64,000 nt of DNA from Candidatus Epulonipiscium sp. (GTDB taxonomy: Bacteria > Bacillota > Clostridia > Lachnospirales > Defluviitaleaceae), in NCBI GenBank assembly GCA_012519205.1, contig JAAYQR010000027.1, positions 1 to 64,000 of the forward strand, read 5' to 3'. Positions 33,975 to 45,092 of the stretch are shown piece by piece. Positions within the stretch are counted from its first letter, which is position 1, and each line of letters starts with the position of its first letter. The notes beneath the pieces were generated by a model. The model made no database searches. It was not told the DNA's origin and saw only the letters and a program-made list of their open reading frames with translations. The position numbers and the translations under genes are program-made.

Positions 33975-35800
33975 AAGATAAAGACATAAAAAGCCCAATG
34001 CCTAAGGAAACAACGGAAAGATATAGGCCTGGTGGATTAGGCCTCCTGGGTAGAGAAGTTGTAAAAGCCAAAAATATAAAAGGGACCCTTCTAAGACTTT
34101 GGGATTATTTCAAAAAAGAAAAAGTAGGTTTAGGTATTATATTTATATTAACAATTATAAGTGCATTAATGGGGCTTTTGGCTCCTTATTATATAGGCAA
34201 GGGTATTGATGTTATAAGCAGTACGATAGATTTTGATAAATCAGCATTGATTGTAGTTGGGATACTTTTACTTATAGTATATCTACTAGATGCTGTAATT
34301 ACCTTTATGCAGGGATTTATGATGGCAAGAGTATCCCAAAGGGTTATCTATTATCTAAGAAAAAGCTTATTCGAAAAGCTTCAAAAACTACCTTTAGGTT
34401 TTTTTGATACCCATTCCCATGGGGAATTAATGAGTCGTTTAGCCAATGATATCGATAATATTAGTGATACCATTGCCTCATCCATGACTCAGTTTATATC
34501 AGGGGTTATTATGATAGTTGGGGCTTTTGTGATGATGTTAATATTAAGTCCCATATTAACCCTTGCAGGGCTTGTACCTATTCCCCTAATGTTTATTTTA
34601 ACTAGAACCATAACTGATAGGACAAAACCACTTTTTAGACAACAACAAGAGGAATTGGGAAATCTAAATGGGGTAATCGAAGAATCTATTTCAGGAATTC
34701 ATGAAGTTAAGGCCTTTAATAGGGAAAATGAAATAATAGATGAGTTTCAAAGGCTTAATGAAAGGCTTCTTAGAGCAGGAACAAAAGCTCAAATTTGGAG
34801 TGGATTTTTGATGCCACTTATGAATGTTATAAGTAATATAGGATTTGCAGCAGTTTCTTATGTCGGGGGTTATTTAGCTGTAAAATCAGCAATAACCTTA
34901 GGTATTATTGCAAGTTTTATAAGCTATTCCAAACAATTTACAAGACCGCTTATTACCTTGTCAAATATATATAACACTTTACAGACCGCCATAGCAGGGG
35001 CTGAGAGGGTCTTCGAAATACTGGATGAAGAAGAAGAGGAAAAAGATAGTCCTCAGGCGGAGATTTTACAAAATCCAAAGGGGGATGTTAGTTTTAAGAA
35101 TGTTAGTTTTGGCTATAATGAAGGAAATTATATTTTAAAGGATGTAAGTTTTGATGTTAAGGCAGGAGAAACAGTGGCCCTAGTTGGATCTACAGGAGCA
35201 GGGAAAACTACAATTATTAATTTGATTACAAGATTTTATGAGGTATCCAAAGGAAGTATAGAAATAGACGGTAAGGATATTAAAAAATATACTAGGGAGA
35301 GCCTTCGAAAAAGTTTTGGTGTTGTTTTGCAAGACACCTATCTTTTCTCAGAAACAATAAAAAATAACATCAAATATGGAAATACGGAAGCTACTGATGA
35401 AGAAGTAATCAAGGCAGCTAAAATGTCGGGAGCCCATAATTTTATAAAAAATCTTCCTAAGGGATATGATACGATTATTATAGAAAGCGGCAGAAATCTA
35501 AGCCAAGGGGAAAGACAACTACTTGCAATCACTAGGGCTATATTAAGTAATAACTCAATACTGGTTTTAGATGAGGCAACCAGCAATGTAGATACCAGAA
35601 CGGAAAAAAATATTCAAAAGGCCATGTTAAAACTTAAAAAGGGGAAAACTAGTTTTATTATAGCTCATAGACTTAGTACCATAAGAGATGCCGATACCAT
35701 AATGGTTATAGATGATGGCAAAGTATTAGAAAAGGGTAATCACGAAAAGTTAATTGCTTTAGGAGGAAGGTATAAGAAAATGTGCATGGACACCATATAA
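33971..35800 (+). CDS. ABC exporter half with canonical ATP site
   Basis: A 609-residue partner of the gene above. It has a basic cytoplasmic N-terminal extension of about 55 residues, six membrane helices, then an ATPase with GSTGAGKTT, LSQGERQLL, LVLDEATSNVD and IIAHRLST. Its own Walker B Glu and H-loop His are intact. In heterodimers the asymmetric pair yields one active and one degenerate nucleotide site. ATG 33971 overlaps the upstream TGA by 4 nt. Confidence 0.92.
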   Translation: MKDKDIKSPMPKETTERYRPGGLGLLGREVVKAKNIKGTLLRLWDYFKKEKVGLGIIFILTIISALMGLLAPYYIGKGIDVISSTIDFDKSALIVVGILLLIVYLLDAVITFMQGFMMARVSQRVIYYLRKSLFEKLQKLPLGFFDTHSHGELMSRLANDIDNISDTIASSMTQFISGVIMIVGAFVMMLILSPILTLAGLVPIPLMFILTRTITDRTKPLFRQQQEELGNLNGVIEESISGIHEVKAFNRENEIIDEFQRLNERLLRAGTKAQIWSGFLMPLMNVISNIGFAAVSYVGGYLAVKSAITLGIIASFISYSKQFTRPLITLSNIYNTLQTAIAGAERVFEILDEEEEEKDSPQAEILQNPKGDVSFKNVSFGYNEGNYILKDVSFDVKAGETVALVGSTGAGKTTIINLITRFYEVSKGSIEIDGKDIKKYTRESLRKSFGVVLQDTYLFSETIKNNIKYGNTEATDEEVIKAAKMSGAHNFIKNLPKGYDTIIIESGRNLSQGERQLLAITRAILSNNSILVLDEATSNVDTRTEKNIQKAMLKLKKGKTSFIIAHRLSTIRDADTIMVIDDGKVLEKGNHEKLIALGGRYKKMCMDTI

Positions 35801-35870
35801 ATATTGTGTATATGTATTATAAGCGGCTCCTTAGAATATATTATAGTAAAAATGTTAAAAGGAGTACGCT

Positions 35871-36680
35871 ATGGGAAATATAAAGTATAAGAAGGAAATC
35901 GGGATTTTGTTTTTATTTGTGTTTGCGTATTTTTTTGGGAGCAGAGTTGCAATGCTTACAGATTCCTCTGCAAAGGAGGCCATAAGTACGTCTTATGAAG
36001 AAAACTGGGGTCTTGGGTTTTCTACAGCAGGGCAGCCGCCAACAGCCAATGCAACAGCAGAAGAACTAAAAAAATATAATGCTTATTATATAGGGGATAC
36101 CGGCGAAAAGATTATATATTTAACTTTTGATGCGGGATATGAAAATGGCTACACTTCCACTATACTAGATGCATTAAAAAAACATAATGTTCCTGCTAGT
36201 TTTTTTCTCGTTGGCAACTATATTAAAACCAGCCCTGACTTAGTAAAACGAATGGTCGAAGAGGGGCATCATGTGGCTAATCATACTTATTCTCATCCTA
36301 ATATGTCTCGAATATCCACGAAAGAAGCTTTTTGTAAAGAACTTGAAGAATTAGAAAAGGCGTTTGAGGGGGCGACAGGACAAAAGATGGTAAAATACTA
36401 TAGACCGCCCCAAGGAAAATATAGTGTAAGTAATTTGAAAATGGCAGATGAATTAGGGTATAAGACCTTCTTTTGGAGCCTTGCCTATGTGGATTGGTAC
36501 AATGACAAGCAGCCCTCTAAGGAAGAAGCATTTAAAAAGCTCCTAGGTAGAATCCACCCTGGGGCAATAGTTCTTCTTCATAGCACATCCAAGACAAACT
36601 CAGAAATTTTGGATGAACTTCTTGAAAAGTGGAAGGAGATGGGATATACGTTTGGAACCTTGGATGATGTGATTCAGTAG
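35871..36680 (+). CDS. pdaA: Spore-cortex polysaccharide deacetylase, PdaA-type
   Basis: A 269-residue NodB-fold enzyme. A single N-terminal membrane helix (residues 10-24) is followed by ENWGLGFSTAGQPPTANAT, the PdaA-specific segment, then the metal/catalytic motifs TFDAGYENG and HTYSHPNMS, and RPPQGKYS. PdaA removes acetyl groups from N-acetylmuramic acid so that muramic delta-lactam can form in the spore cortex; it is needed for germination. It marks the organism as spore-forming. The start at 35871 follows AAAAGGAG. In B. subtilis the gene is forespore-specific; I cannot confirm a sigma-G promoter here. Confidence 0.9.
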   Translation: MGNIKYKKEIGILFLFVFAYFFGSRVAMLTDSSAKEAISTSYEENWGLGFSTAGQPPTANATAEELKKYNAYYIGDTGEKIIYLTFDAGYENGYTSTILDALKKHNVPASFFLVGNYIKTSPDLVKRMVEEGHHVANHTYSHPNMSRISTKEAFCKELEELEKAFEGATGQKMVKYYRPPQGKYSVSNLKMADELGYKTFFWSLAYVDWYNDKQPSKEEAFKKLLGRIHPGAIVLLHSTSKTNSEILDELLEKWKEMGYTFGTLDDVIQ

Positions 36681-36831
36681 AACTCCAATTATATATATAT
36701 TAAATTAAGTTATTTTTGTATACAGTAGGACATAAAGTGAGCTAATTCAGTGGTCGCTTTTTGGAGTTGTTTTTTTCGGGTAAATATACAATTCTAAAAT
36801 GATCGGGTTTTTTCCAATAAAATTTCATATG

Positions 36832-37671
36832 TCAAACTATTTTTATCATTTCTCCCGCCTGAACTTCAATAATTTCATTATCATATTGAAACCAAATAGG
36901 AATACTGGAAGGGTTTTTTACCATTTTACCATCAACACTAAATATCAATCGATTATAGGCATTGATATAATCATATATCTCAATATTTGTTCCATACCAG
37001 ATATCCTCCCTATTACCTATATGTTTGGCAAAATCCTCAATCAGATTCCAGTTATTATCTTCTTCGAACTCATAACTATGCCCCCATAGATAAAATAAGT
37101 AGGGTTCTTGATTTATCTTATCCTCAATAAATTTACTTGTAAGGTTCTGGAATTGCGTAGAATTATGATGACAGGTTGCAGTAAGTCTCAACCAATCTTT
37201 GGGAATTCTAAAATCATTAGTTGAAATAACGGTCCTAGCATATGCAATGCCACATATCTTAAGGGCTGCTACTATATCATCACTATATGTACCAAAGGGG
37301 TATGCCATACCACGAACAATTGTGCTAAATTGTTCCTCAAGATTTTCTCTATCCTTTATTATTTCATTAATAACCATATTAGAGGGCAATTGTTCGAGAA
37401 AAGGATGGGTTAACGCATGAACTGCGATTTCTAGATTGGTGTCTTTGAAAGTTTTTGTAATCTGCTCTTTGGTCATCCTACGATGAATATGTCCCTTGGG
37501 ATAAGTTGTTCCTTCTTTTGCATATAGACCACTATTTAAATTAAAAGTACCCTTTAGTCCATAATTCTTCATAATTTCAACAAGCTTGATATCTTGCTCA
37601 ACTCCATCATCATAGCTTAAGGTTAATGCCTTTGTTCTCCCTTTAGGAAATCTTAAAAAAATACTTGACAT
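36832..37671 (-). CDS. NodB-like polysaccharide deacetylase family protein
   Basis: A 279-residue cytoplasmic protein. It starts MSSIFLRFPKGRTKALTLSY with DDG (metal Asp) after it, then EIAVHALTHPFLE (metal His) and MAYPFGTYSDD. The extended C-terminal region (WGHSYEFEEDNNWNLIEDF) resembles a subfamily found with carbohydrate genes. No signal peptide is seen, so its substrate is probably a soluble sugar derivative. ATG 37671 is preceded by AAAGGAGTG. It is monocistronic and convergent with pdaA. Confidence 0.82.
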   Translation of the reverse strand: MSSIFLRFPKGRTKALTLSYDDGVEQDIKLVEIMKNYGLKGTFNLNSGLYAKEGTTYPKGHIHRRMTKEQITKTFKDTNLEIAVHALTHPFLEQLPSNMVINEIIKDRENLEEQFSTIVRGMAYPFGTYSDDIVAALKICGIAYARTVISTNDFRIPKDWLRLTATCHHNSTQFQNLTSKFIEDKINQEPYLFYLWGHSYEFEEDNNWNLIEDFAKHIGNREDIWYGTNIEIYDYINAYNRLIFSVDGKMVKNPSSIPIWFQYDNEIIEVQAGEMIKIV

Positions 37672-37985
37672 ATTAAATCACTCCTTTATACGACATTTGC
37701 ATGATTCGTTATTAGCATAGGATAACTCTGATAAAGTTATTAAAAAAATTTTCAATTATAATCTTAGTACTATAGCTTATCAGGGATTATATATTTTCCT
37801 ATAGTTTATATTATAATAGTAATTTGTTAAATTATATATAGTTTTAGTTATAAATTTTAGGAATTTGTATATGCATAATAAACCTATACAGGTAGACACT
37901 AATATATAGTATTATAAGAAAAATGTAGAACTTTATAATTGTTAAGTAGTTTTTCATAATATAAAGAACAGGAGAAAATAATATA
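37672..37985. other. Divergent intergenic region
   Basis: 314 nt between divergent genes. It holds a short stem (ATAACT at 37722, AGTTAT at 37735-37740) followed by A/T runs, and several AT-rich promoter-like stretches such as TATAGTATTATAAG near 37905. No gene is seen and no operator could be defined. Confidence 0.4.
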
Positions 37986-39455
37986 ATGGGAACTAGTACA
38001 GTAATTCAAACGGGATGGAATTTTGATAATAGTTATTCTAATCTCCCCAAATCATTTTTTACAATTGTAGATCCGACTCCGGTTTCCGATCCTAAACTAA
38101 TAGTTTTTAATGATTCTTTGGCAGATTTTCTTGGTCTAAATTCTATGGAACTAAAAAGCAGATATGGGGCAGAAGTATTTGCTGGCAATGAAATCCCCAA
38201 AGGAGCATTGCCCTTAGCAGAAGCCTATGGGGGGCATCAATTTGGATACTTTACTATGTTAGGGGACGGAAGAGCTATACTAATCGGTGAACAGATAACT
38301 CCTCAAGGGGAGAGATTCGATATTCAGCTAAAGGGTTCTGGGAGGACCCCCTATTCTAGGAGAGGTGATGGGCGAGCGGTTCTTGGACCTATGCTAAGAG
38401 AATTTATAATTAGTGAAGCAATGTATGGCCTTGGTATACCTACTACTCGGAGTTTGGCTGTAGTAATAACCGGTGAAAAGGTATATAGGGAAACAAATCT
38501 ACCCGGAGCAATTTTAACACGGGTTGCTTCTAGTCACATAAGAGTCGGCACATTTCAATATGCTTCAAGACTTCTAGGTATAAGAGATGTTAAGCATCTT
38601 GCTGACTATACCTTAAACAGGCATTATAAAGATATATTATCTAGTGATGAACCGTATCTTTTATTACTTAGAGAAGTAATAAAACGACAGGCTTCCTTAA
38701 TAGCTAAATGGATGCTAGTAGGTTTTGTCCATGGAGTGATGAATACGGACAACATGGCTATAAGTGGTGAAACCATTGATTACGGTCCCTGTGCCTTTAT
38801 AGATATTTACAACCCAGATACTGTCTTTAGTTCTATTGATACCCGCGGTCGCTATGCATATGGCAAACAACCCGATATTGCTGCATGGAATCTTGCTAGA
38901 TTTGCAGAAACCCTATTGCCCTTACTTCATGATAACGAGGATAAGGCCATAAAGATAGCAGAAGATGAAATTTATAATTTTAATAAGCTATACCATCAAA
39001 ATCTGATTACTGGAATGAGGGCAAAGTTAGGAATATTTAATAAAGAATCAGAAGATGAAACTTTAGTTAAAGATTTTTTAAATTTAATGCATAAACACAA
39101 ATCAGATTATACCAATACATTTCTTGCATTAACTTTTAATAAGAAATATGATCTTAGTCTAGTTGATACCATAGAATTTATCCAGTGGTATCAACGTTGG
39201 CAGGCTAGATTAAAAAGGCAGGAGCAATCGAAAGAGAAAGTGCATCAGTTGATGAAAAATAGTAACCCTGCGATAATTCCGCGTAATCATAGGGTAGAAG
39301 AGGCTTTAGATGCAGCACAAGATGAGAATTATGATGTAATGAATAAATTACTTAAGGCTTTATCAGATCCTTATGCCCATTCCTTAGAGCAAACAGAGTA
39401 TTCCATAATACCTGATACAAAAAATTGCTCCTATAGAACCTTTTGTGGTACTTAA
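37986..39455 (+). CDS. selO: Protein adenylyltransferase SelO (YdiU/UPF0061)
   Basis: A 489-residue pseudokinase-fold enzyme that transfers AMP from ATP to Ser, Thr or Tyr of target proteins, linked to redox control. Landmarks: [20 protein letters not shown], the glycine-rich [44 protein letters not shown] (catalytic/metal Asn and Asp) and IDYGPCAF. The terminal YRTFCGT contains the single Cys typical of bacterial forms. It is monocistronic. A terminator follows at 39470. Confidence 0.92.
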   Translation: MGTSTVIQTGWNFDNSYSNLPKSFFTIVDPTPVSDPKLIVFNDSLADFLGLNSMELKSRYGAEVFAGNEIPKGALPLAEAYGGHQFGYFTMLGDGRAILIGEQITPQGERFDIQLKGSGRTPYSRRGDGRAVLGPMLREFIISEAMYGLGIPTTRSLAVVITGEKVYRETNLPGAILTRVASSHIRVGTFQYASRLLGIRDVKHLADYTLNRHYKDILSSDEPYLLLLREVIKRQASLIAKWMLVGFVHGVMNTDNMAISGETIDYGPCAFIDIYNPDTVFSSIDTRGRYAYGKQPDIAAWNLARFAETLLPLLHDNEDKAIKIAEDEIYNFNKLYHQNLITGMRAKLGIFNKESEDETLVKDFLNLMHKHKSDYTNTFLALTFNKKYDLSLVDTIEFIQWYQRWQARLKRQEQSKEKVHQLMKNSNPAIIPRNHRVEEALDAAQDENYDVMNKLLKALSDPYAHSLEQTEYSIIPDTKNCSYRTFCGT

Positions 39456-39469
39456 AATAGATAACAAAA

Positions 39470-39502
39470 AGCCGATTGTCTAAAAAGCAACAATCGGCTA
39501 TT
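39470..39502 (+). terminator. Terminator of selO
   Basis: AGCCGATTGT (39470-39479) pairs with ACAATCGGCT (39490-39499), followed by ATTTA. The T-run is weak. Confidence 0.7.
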
Positions 39503-39505
39503 TAC

Positions 39506-39798
39506 CATACCCTATTCATTTAATATTGTACACAATTTGATTACTATTCATTCCTTCCAAGTGAAAAACATAACGTTTAATACTTATTAATAAAATTAAC
39601 AAAAAACAAATAACAAATATTTAATAGTTTTGGAGTTTAAAAAGGTAATAATTTAACACAAAAACTTGACAAAAATCTGATAAGAAAGTCAAAAAGAAAT
39701 TTCATAACACGAATTTAACTAATAAAAAAACCCTAACTTCATAACTAACTACTGAATACCAAATACTTGATAAAACGGTAATGAGTGAATAGGGTATG
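39506..39798. repeat. 293-bp AT-rich segment bounded by 13-bp inverted repeats
   Basis: CATACCCTATTCA at 39506-39518 is the exact reverse complement of TGAATAGGGTATG at 39786-39798. No open frame of interest lies between, and I see no clear target-site duplication. Just outside the right arm is a hairpin GGAAGAA-AATTTGC-TTCTTCC (about 39801-39820). It could be a small miniature element or a long-range regulatory structure before the J-like/Hsp70 operon. The gene-free interval 39456-39996 otherwise contains an extended -10 promoter (TGATATAAT near 39946-39954) for the downstream gene. Confidence 0.4.
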
Positions 39799-39996
39799 TG
39801 GGAAGAAAATTTGCTTCTTCCTTAAATTCATTATAGCACAGATTATCAAAAAGTAAAGGGGAAATTCATTTTTTTAAGGATTTAAATTAAAAATATAATA
39901 ATATGAAAGGTTTTCTAAGGAGTGTATTCAAAATTTATCCAAATGTGATATAATTTAATGACGTAGCTTTGTGAAAATTAAAAACGGGGTGAAAAA

Positions 39997-42900
39997 ATGA
40001 ATAAAAAAGAGATTTTTAAAATTTTGAACATATCCGAAACCAAAGATAGCAATATAATAAAAAATGCCTATCGAAAAAAGCTGGTAGGAGTCAATCCCGA
40101 AGATAATCCACAAGGTTTTAAAGTCCTTAGAGAAGCCTATGAAGAAGCTATCAGATTAATAAATATTCAAGAAGAGGAAATATTAGATACACCTATTAAT
40201 CGGTGGATACAAAAAGTTGAGCATACTTATAATAAATTATCTACAAGAATTAATATAGATTCTTGGAAAGAACTTTTTGAAGATGAAATATGTAACGAAT
40301 TTGATACGGCTAATGAAGTTAGGGAGGCTTTTTTAGTATTTTTGATGGAACATTATCGTTTACCAGTTGAAATATGGCAGATCATAGAAGAAAAATTTGA
40401 ACTTGTAGATATAAAGGAAGAATTATATGAAAAATTTCCGGCAAACTTCGTTAACTTTGTTATGGAAACTCCAGAAAGCAAAGGATGGATAGACTATACT
40501 TTGTTTGAAGGAAATGATGAAGCAGATATAGATGAATTTATAAATGAATATTTATTCCTAAGAAGTATTAACGATAATAAGGAATACGATAAAATACAAA
40601 AGGTACAAGAACAAATAGAAAAAATTCAAAAAATGAATATTTCACATCCCTATTTTGATATAGAAAAAATGCGTTATTGGCTAGAGCAACAGGATTATGA
40701 AAAGGCCATGGAAATCTCAGAAAACCTCCGGGCTAAAAATTATGAGGATTTGTATATTTTGTATTATCTTTCTTTAGAGAGTCTTGAAAGAGGGGAATTA
40801 GAAAAGGCTTATAAGGAATGTGAGGGAATCTTAGAAATAGATCCCAATCATTTTGGAGCTAAAAAAAATATTTGTTCTTATTATTATAAAATAGGAGAAT
40901 ATGAAAGAGCAAAAGACGGGTACATAGAATTATTAGAATTAGATAGCTATAATGAAAGCTTAATTGAAGGGTTACAGCAGGTGAACGAAGCCTTAATGAA
41001 AATATATAAAGAAAGAATAGAAAAGGATCCGGAAAATAAAAAGTATAAGCTAGAATTAGGATGGTGTTTATATCAAAATGGTTTGTATGAGGATTCTATA
41101 TCTTTAATAGAAGACATTACATTAGATGATAACATTTATTATGAATATTATAATTTGATTTCTCGTAACTATATGGCTGTGGAAAAATATAAAGAGGCTC
41201 TACCCTCCATTAATATATGGTTAAAGGAAATCATTAAACTAGAAGACGATGGAACAAAAGAAACTAGAAATAAACTAAGGAAATTGCCATTAGCATATTA
41301 TCTTTTATCAAGATGTTATTATGGTTTAGAGGGACAGGAAAAAGATAAGGATACTCTAAAGAAGAGATTGAAATATATTGATTTAGCTATCAAGGCAGAA
41401 GATGGGGGAAATGACCTACTTAAATATATGTCAGAAAAAACCCATACCCTCTTAAAACTGGAAGATTTTAAAACTTGTATTGATGTTTGTGATGAAATCT
41501 TAAAAATAAGCGATAGGTATTTTCCTGCCTATATATATAGACAAGAGGCTTACTACAATCTAAAAATGGGGCAGGAAGTTATTGATGATTATTACAGGGC
41601 CATAGAGATATATGGGGGATACCAAAAGCCATATGTACTGGCAGCTAAGGTTTTTATAATATTTGAACAATATAAAGAGGCGTCGGGAGTTATTGAACGT
41701 GCAAAGGCAGCTAAGATAGAAAGCAATGATTTAGCATTTCAGGAATTGAGAATAAAAAGATCCCTTGCAAAGGATTATGAGGAAAGAAAAAAAGTAGCAA
41801 AAGAGATTAAAAATCTATATATTGAAGTACAAGAAGAACACGGAGATATAGAAGATATATCGTTAATTCTTCATGAATTAGCTCTTTGTTACTATAATAT
41901 GAGGGAAAATGAACTTGCCCTAAAGGCCATAGGAGATAAACTAAGTCTTAATAAAACTGATGGTAGTTTAGAGTTAAAGGGTAATATACTTTATGATATG
42001 GAGAAGTATGAAGAAGTAATTGATATATATAAGGAGTTTATACAAAGATACCCAAGCTATAATTATGCCTATTATATAACAGGACTTTGTTATGAAAGAT
42101 TGGATAAAGAAGACGAAGCCCTTGATAATTATTTGAAGGTTATTAAGGTTGATTCGGAATATGAATACGTTTATTATAGGCTCATGATTATATACAAAAA
42201 CCGTTATAGAAGGAGTTATAGGAAAGAATATTATCAAATGGCAGTAGAGTATGGCAAACGGCAAGTACAAATAAAACCTGATTGTTATTATTATAATGAA
42301 TTAGGGCGGCTCTATATGGATGGATATGATCTAGATAAAGCATTAGAAGCCTTTAATGAAGCATTAAAATATGAAGAGGTATATGTATACAATAATGTGG
42401 GACTTGTTAATAAAATCCTAGGTAATCTACAAGAAGCCCATAAGTATTACAAACTTGCAATAACACATCAAAAGGATGATTTGACTCCTTACTGGAATAT
42501 AGCAGATTACTATAAAATAACAGGGGAATATGAAAAGGCTATTAAAACTTATGAGGTGTTAATTCAAAAAGCCGAATCCCCCAAAAAAGCTATTGAAAAA
42601 TTAGCAGACTTATATGGGCAGATGGGCAGATGGGATGAGGCTATAGAACAGTATAAAAGGGTCCTAGAGCTTGTGAAAGGTTGGGAAATGGACTATCTAC
42701 TAAATGTTGGGCAGATTTATTGTTATTCCGGAGACGAAAAAGAGGCTTTAATATACTACCAAAAAGCTATAAAAAAATACAAGAATAAAAGTCAACCCTA
42801 TAGTCATATGGGAACGTACATGCGTTTAATAAAAGGAGATAATAGGGAGGCTCTAAAATATTATAAGAAGGCTTATAAGGTTGCTCTAAGGTATGAAGGT

Positions 42901-43341
42901 GAATCTTATAGGGGTATGGAGGGGCTACTAGGAGATATATTAGATGTCCTAAAGGCGTTAGGAAGACAAAAAGAAGGTATACACTATAAGAGTGAATTAT
43001 ATAATTATATAAGGAGAAAATATGGCGGCATAGAAAATTGGTTAGGTGATTTAGGATACCGTAAAGCAAGGATATATTGCATTGCAAAATGTAATTATAG
43101 CACTGGTGATTATGAAAAGACAAAATATTATATGAATTTTATGAAAGAGAGTTATAATTGTAGAACTTGTTCTTTTCATATTTGTATTGAATACCTAGAA
43201 GTAGAGGGAATGTTACTAGAAATGGAAAGCGATTACAAAGGAGCTTTAGAAAAATATAAAAAATCATTAGAAGTTTATCCAAATAATTCGGATGCATTAA
43301 TAAAAATAAGAGAACTGAAACAAAAAATAGGAGAGAATTAG
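39997..43341 (+). CDS. Giant TPR protein with degenerate J-like domain
   Basis: An 1114-residue protein. Residues 1-55 ([32 protein letters not shown]) look like a J domain of the type that partners HscC-class Hsp70. The HPD motif that normally triggers Hsp70 ATPase reads NPED ([10 protein letters not shown]), with His replaced by Asn. From about residue 215 to the end it is a long array of tetratricopeptide-like repeats (for example [45 protein letters not shown]), which should bind substrate or partner proteins. There is no signal peptide. The Hsp70 gene starts 2 nt after its stop, so they form one functional unit. Confidence 0.85.
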   Translation: MNKKEIFKILNISETKDSNIIKNAYRKKLVGVNPEDNPQGFKVLREAYEEAIRLINIQEEEILDTPINRWIQKVEHTYNKLSTRINIDSWKELFEDEICNEFDTANEVREAFLVFLMEHYRLPVEIWQIIEEKFELVDIKEELYEKFPANFVNFVMETPESKGWIDYTLFEGNDEADIDEFINEYLFLRSINDNKEYDKIQKVQEQIEKIQKMNISHPYFDIEKMRYWLEQQDYEKAMEISENLRAKNYEDLYILYYLSLESLERGELEKAYKECEGILEIDPNHFGAKKNICSYYYKIGEYERAKDGYIELLELDSYNESLIEGLQQVNEALMKIYKERIEKDPENKKYKLELGWCLYQNGLYEDSISLIEDITLDDNIYYEYYNLISRNYMAVEKYKEALPSINIWLKEIIKLEDDGTKETRNKLRKLPLAYYLLSRCYYGLEGQEKDKDTLKKRLKYIDLAIKAEDGGNDLLKYMSEKTHTLLKLEDFKTCIDVCDEILKISDRYFPAYIYRQEAYYNLKMGQEVIDDYYRAIEIYGGYQKPYVLAAKVFIIFEQYKEASGVIERAKAAKIESNDLAFQELRIKRSLAKDYEERKKVAKEIKNLYIEVQEEHGDIEDISLILHELALCYYNMRENELALKAIGDKLSLNKTDGSLELKGNILYDMEKYEEVIDIYKEFIQRYPSYNYAYYITGLCYERLDKEDEALDNYLKVIKVDSEYEYVYYRLMIIYKNRYRRSYRKEYYQMAVEYGKRQVQIKPDCYYYNELGRLYMDGYDLDKALEAFNEALKYEEVYVYNNVGLVNKILGNLQEAHKYYKLAITHQKDDLTPYWNIADYYKITGEYEKAIKTYEVLIQKAESPKKAIEKLADLYGQMGRWDEAIEQYKRVLELVKGWEMDYLLNVGQIYCYSGDEKEALIYYQKAIKKYKNKSQPYSHMGTYMRLIKGDNREALKYYKKAYKVALRYEGESYRGMEGLLGDILDVLKALGRQKEGIHYKSELYNYIRRKYGGIENWLGDLGYRKARIYCIAKCNYSTGDYEKTKYYMNFMKESYNCRTCSFHICIEYLEVEGMLLEMESDYKGALEKYKKSLEVYPNNSDALIKIRELKQKIGEN

Positions 43342-43343
43342 GT

Positions 43344-45041
43344 ATGATTATAGGCATTGACTTGGGAACAACTAATAGCTTGGTAGCATATTTTACGGAA
43401 AATGGACCTAAAATAATCCCTAATCGATTAGGGAAGAACCTTACACCATCGGTAGTTAGCATGGATGAAGATGGGCAGATTTATGTAGGAGAAACAGCTA
43501 AAGAAAGAAGGCTTTTATGTCCTGATAGAAGTGCTTATATTTTTAAAAGGGATATGGGAAGTAAAAAGGAGTTTCAGTTGAAGGATAAGATGTTTTCCGC
43601 CGAGGAACTATCTTCATTTATTCTTCGTTCACTTAAAGAGGATGCAGAAGTTTTTTTAGGTCAAGAGGTAACAGAAGCAGTAATCAGTGTTCCAGCATAC
43701 TTTAATAATGCTAGAAGGAAGGCAACTAAAAGAGCTGGCGAACTGGCCGGTCTTAAGGTAGAGCGGATTATTAGTGAGCCTACAGCAGCGGCAATAGCTT
43801 ACGGTTTGTATCAAAACAATAGGGATATGAGGTTCTTGGTTTTTGATTTAGGGGGAGGAACCTTTGATGTATCAATTCTAGAACTTTTTCAAAACATATT
43901 AGAAGTCCATGCTGTAGCAGGAGATAATTTTCTTGGAGGAGAAGATTTTACAGAGGTACTGGAGAATATGTTCCTAAGTGAAAAAAATATAGATCCTAAG
44001 GAAATAGACCATAAGACATTAGTACATATTAAAAAGCAGTCAGAAAAGTGTAAAAAGAGGTTTAGGACAGAAAAGAATCCTATTATGTCTTGTAAGATTA
44101 ATGACGAAATTATAGATATGATGGTAGATATAGAAAAGTATGAAAAAAGATGTGAGAAGTTATTAGAAAGAATTAAAGACCCTATTAAAAGAAGTTTATC
44201 CGATGCTAATTTAAAGCTTTCGGATATAGATCAGGTAATAATGATAGGAGGAGCGACAAGACTGCCAATAATCCATAAACTCGTTAGTAAACTATTTAGG
44301 GTACTTCCTAATGTCAGCATAGATCCAGATGAAGCTGTTGCCCTAGGGGCAGCCATTCAGGGGGCAATGAAGGAAAGAAACGAAGCGATAAAGGAAGTAG
44401 TTTTAACCGATGTATGTCCTTTTACCCTAGGCACAGAAGTTGTAAGGGAAATAGAAGAAGGGCGATTTGAATCAGGCTATTTTTGCCCGATTATAGAAAG
44501 AAATACGGTTATCCCGGCTAGTAGAACGGAACGACTATATACCGTAAGGAATAATCAAACTAAAATCCGAATAAATGTACTCCAGGGGGAAAGTCGCTTT
44601 GCATCTAATAATTTATCCATAGGAGAAATAACCGTAGAAGTTCCTAAATCAAAAGCAGGGCAAGAAGGAATAGATGTGACCTATACCTATGATATTAACT
44701 CAATATTAGAAGTCCAGATTAAGGTTGTTTCAACGGGGGAAATTAAAAAGGCAATTATAAAAGGTCAAAATGTAGATATGACAGATGATGAAATAGAAAA
44801 AAGGATGGAAGAATTATCATATCTTAAAATACATCCAAGAGAACAAGAAGCCAATAAGCTTTTATTATTAAAGGCAGAAAGGCTTTATGAAGAAAGTATA
44901 GGGGATATTAGAAAGAAATTAGAATACGAACTTACTAAATTTGATGAGATTCTTAATAAAAAAGACAAATATAAGATAGAAAAAGGACGAAAAAGGCTCC
45001 AAGATATAATAGATGAGATATTAAAAGAAATAGATTTCTAA
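43344..45041 (+). CDS. HscC-like Hsp70 chaperone
   Basis: A 565-residue Hsp70. The ATPase domain shows [53 protein letters not shown] and [12 protein letters not shown]. The substrate-binding domain shows [13 protein letters not shown] and [11 protein letters not shown]. The shortened C-terminal lid and [16 protein letters not shown] put it with HscC rather than DnaK; it lacks the DnaK EEVD-like tail and grpE/dnaJ neighbours. HscC-type chaperones act on a few specialised clients. Translation is coupled to the J-like/TPR gene upstream. Confidence 0.88.
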   Translation: MIIGIDLGTTNSLVAYFTENGPKIIPNRLGKNLTPSVVSMDEDGQIYVGETAKERRLLCPDRSAYIFKRDMGSKKEFQLKDKMFSAEELSSFILRSLKEDAEVFLGQEVTEAVISVPAYFNNARRKATKRAGELAGLKVERIISEPTAAAIAYGLYQNNRDMRFLVFDLGGGTFDVSILELFQNILEVHAVAGDNFLGGEDFTEVLENMFLSEKNIDPKEIDHKTLVHIKKQSEKCKKRFRTEKNPIMSCKINDEIIDMMVDIEKYEKRCEKLLERIKDPIKRSLSDANLKLSDIDQVIMIGGATRLPIIHKLVSKLFRVLPNVSIDPDEAVALGAAIQGAMKERNEAIKEVVLTDVCPFTLGTEVVREIEEGRFESGYFCPIIERNTVIPASRTERLYTVRNNQTKIRINVLQGESRFASNNLSIGEITVEVPKSKAGQEGIDVTYTYDINSILEVQIKVVSTGEIKKAIIKGQNVDMTDDEIEKRMEELSYLKIHPREQEANKLLLLKAERLYEESIGDIRKKLEYELTKFDEILNKKDKYKIEKGRKRLQDIIDEILKEIDF

Positions 45042-45064
45042 TATTTAGGTGGTACTAATCATAA

Positions 45065-45092
45065 AAAATAGGGAACTTAAGTTCCCTATTTT
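45065..45092. terminator. Bidirectional terminator between Hsp70 and serS
   Basis: AAAATAGGGAAC pairs with GTTCCCTATTTT, a near-perfect dyad usable in both directions. It overlaps the last codons of serS. Confidence 0.85.

Noticed and set aside
39506-39798. Complete insertion sequence
   Set aside because: The interval has inverted ends but no transposase and no visible target duplication, so it is reported only as an inverted-repeat segment.
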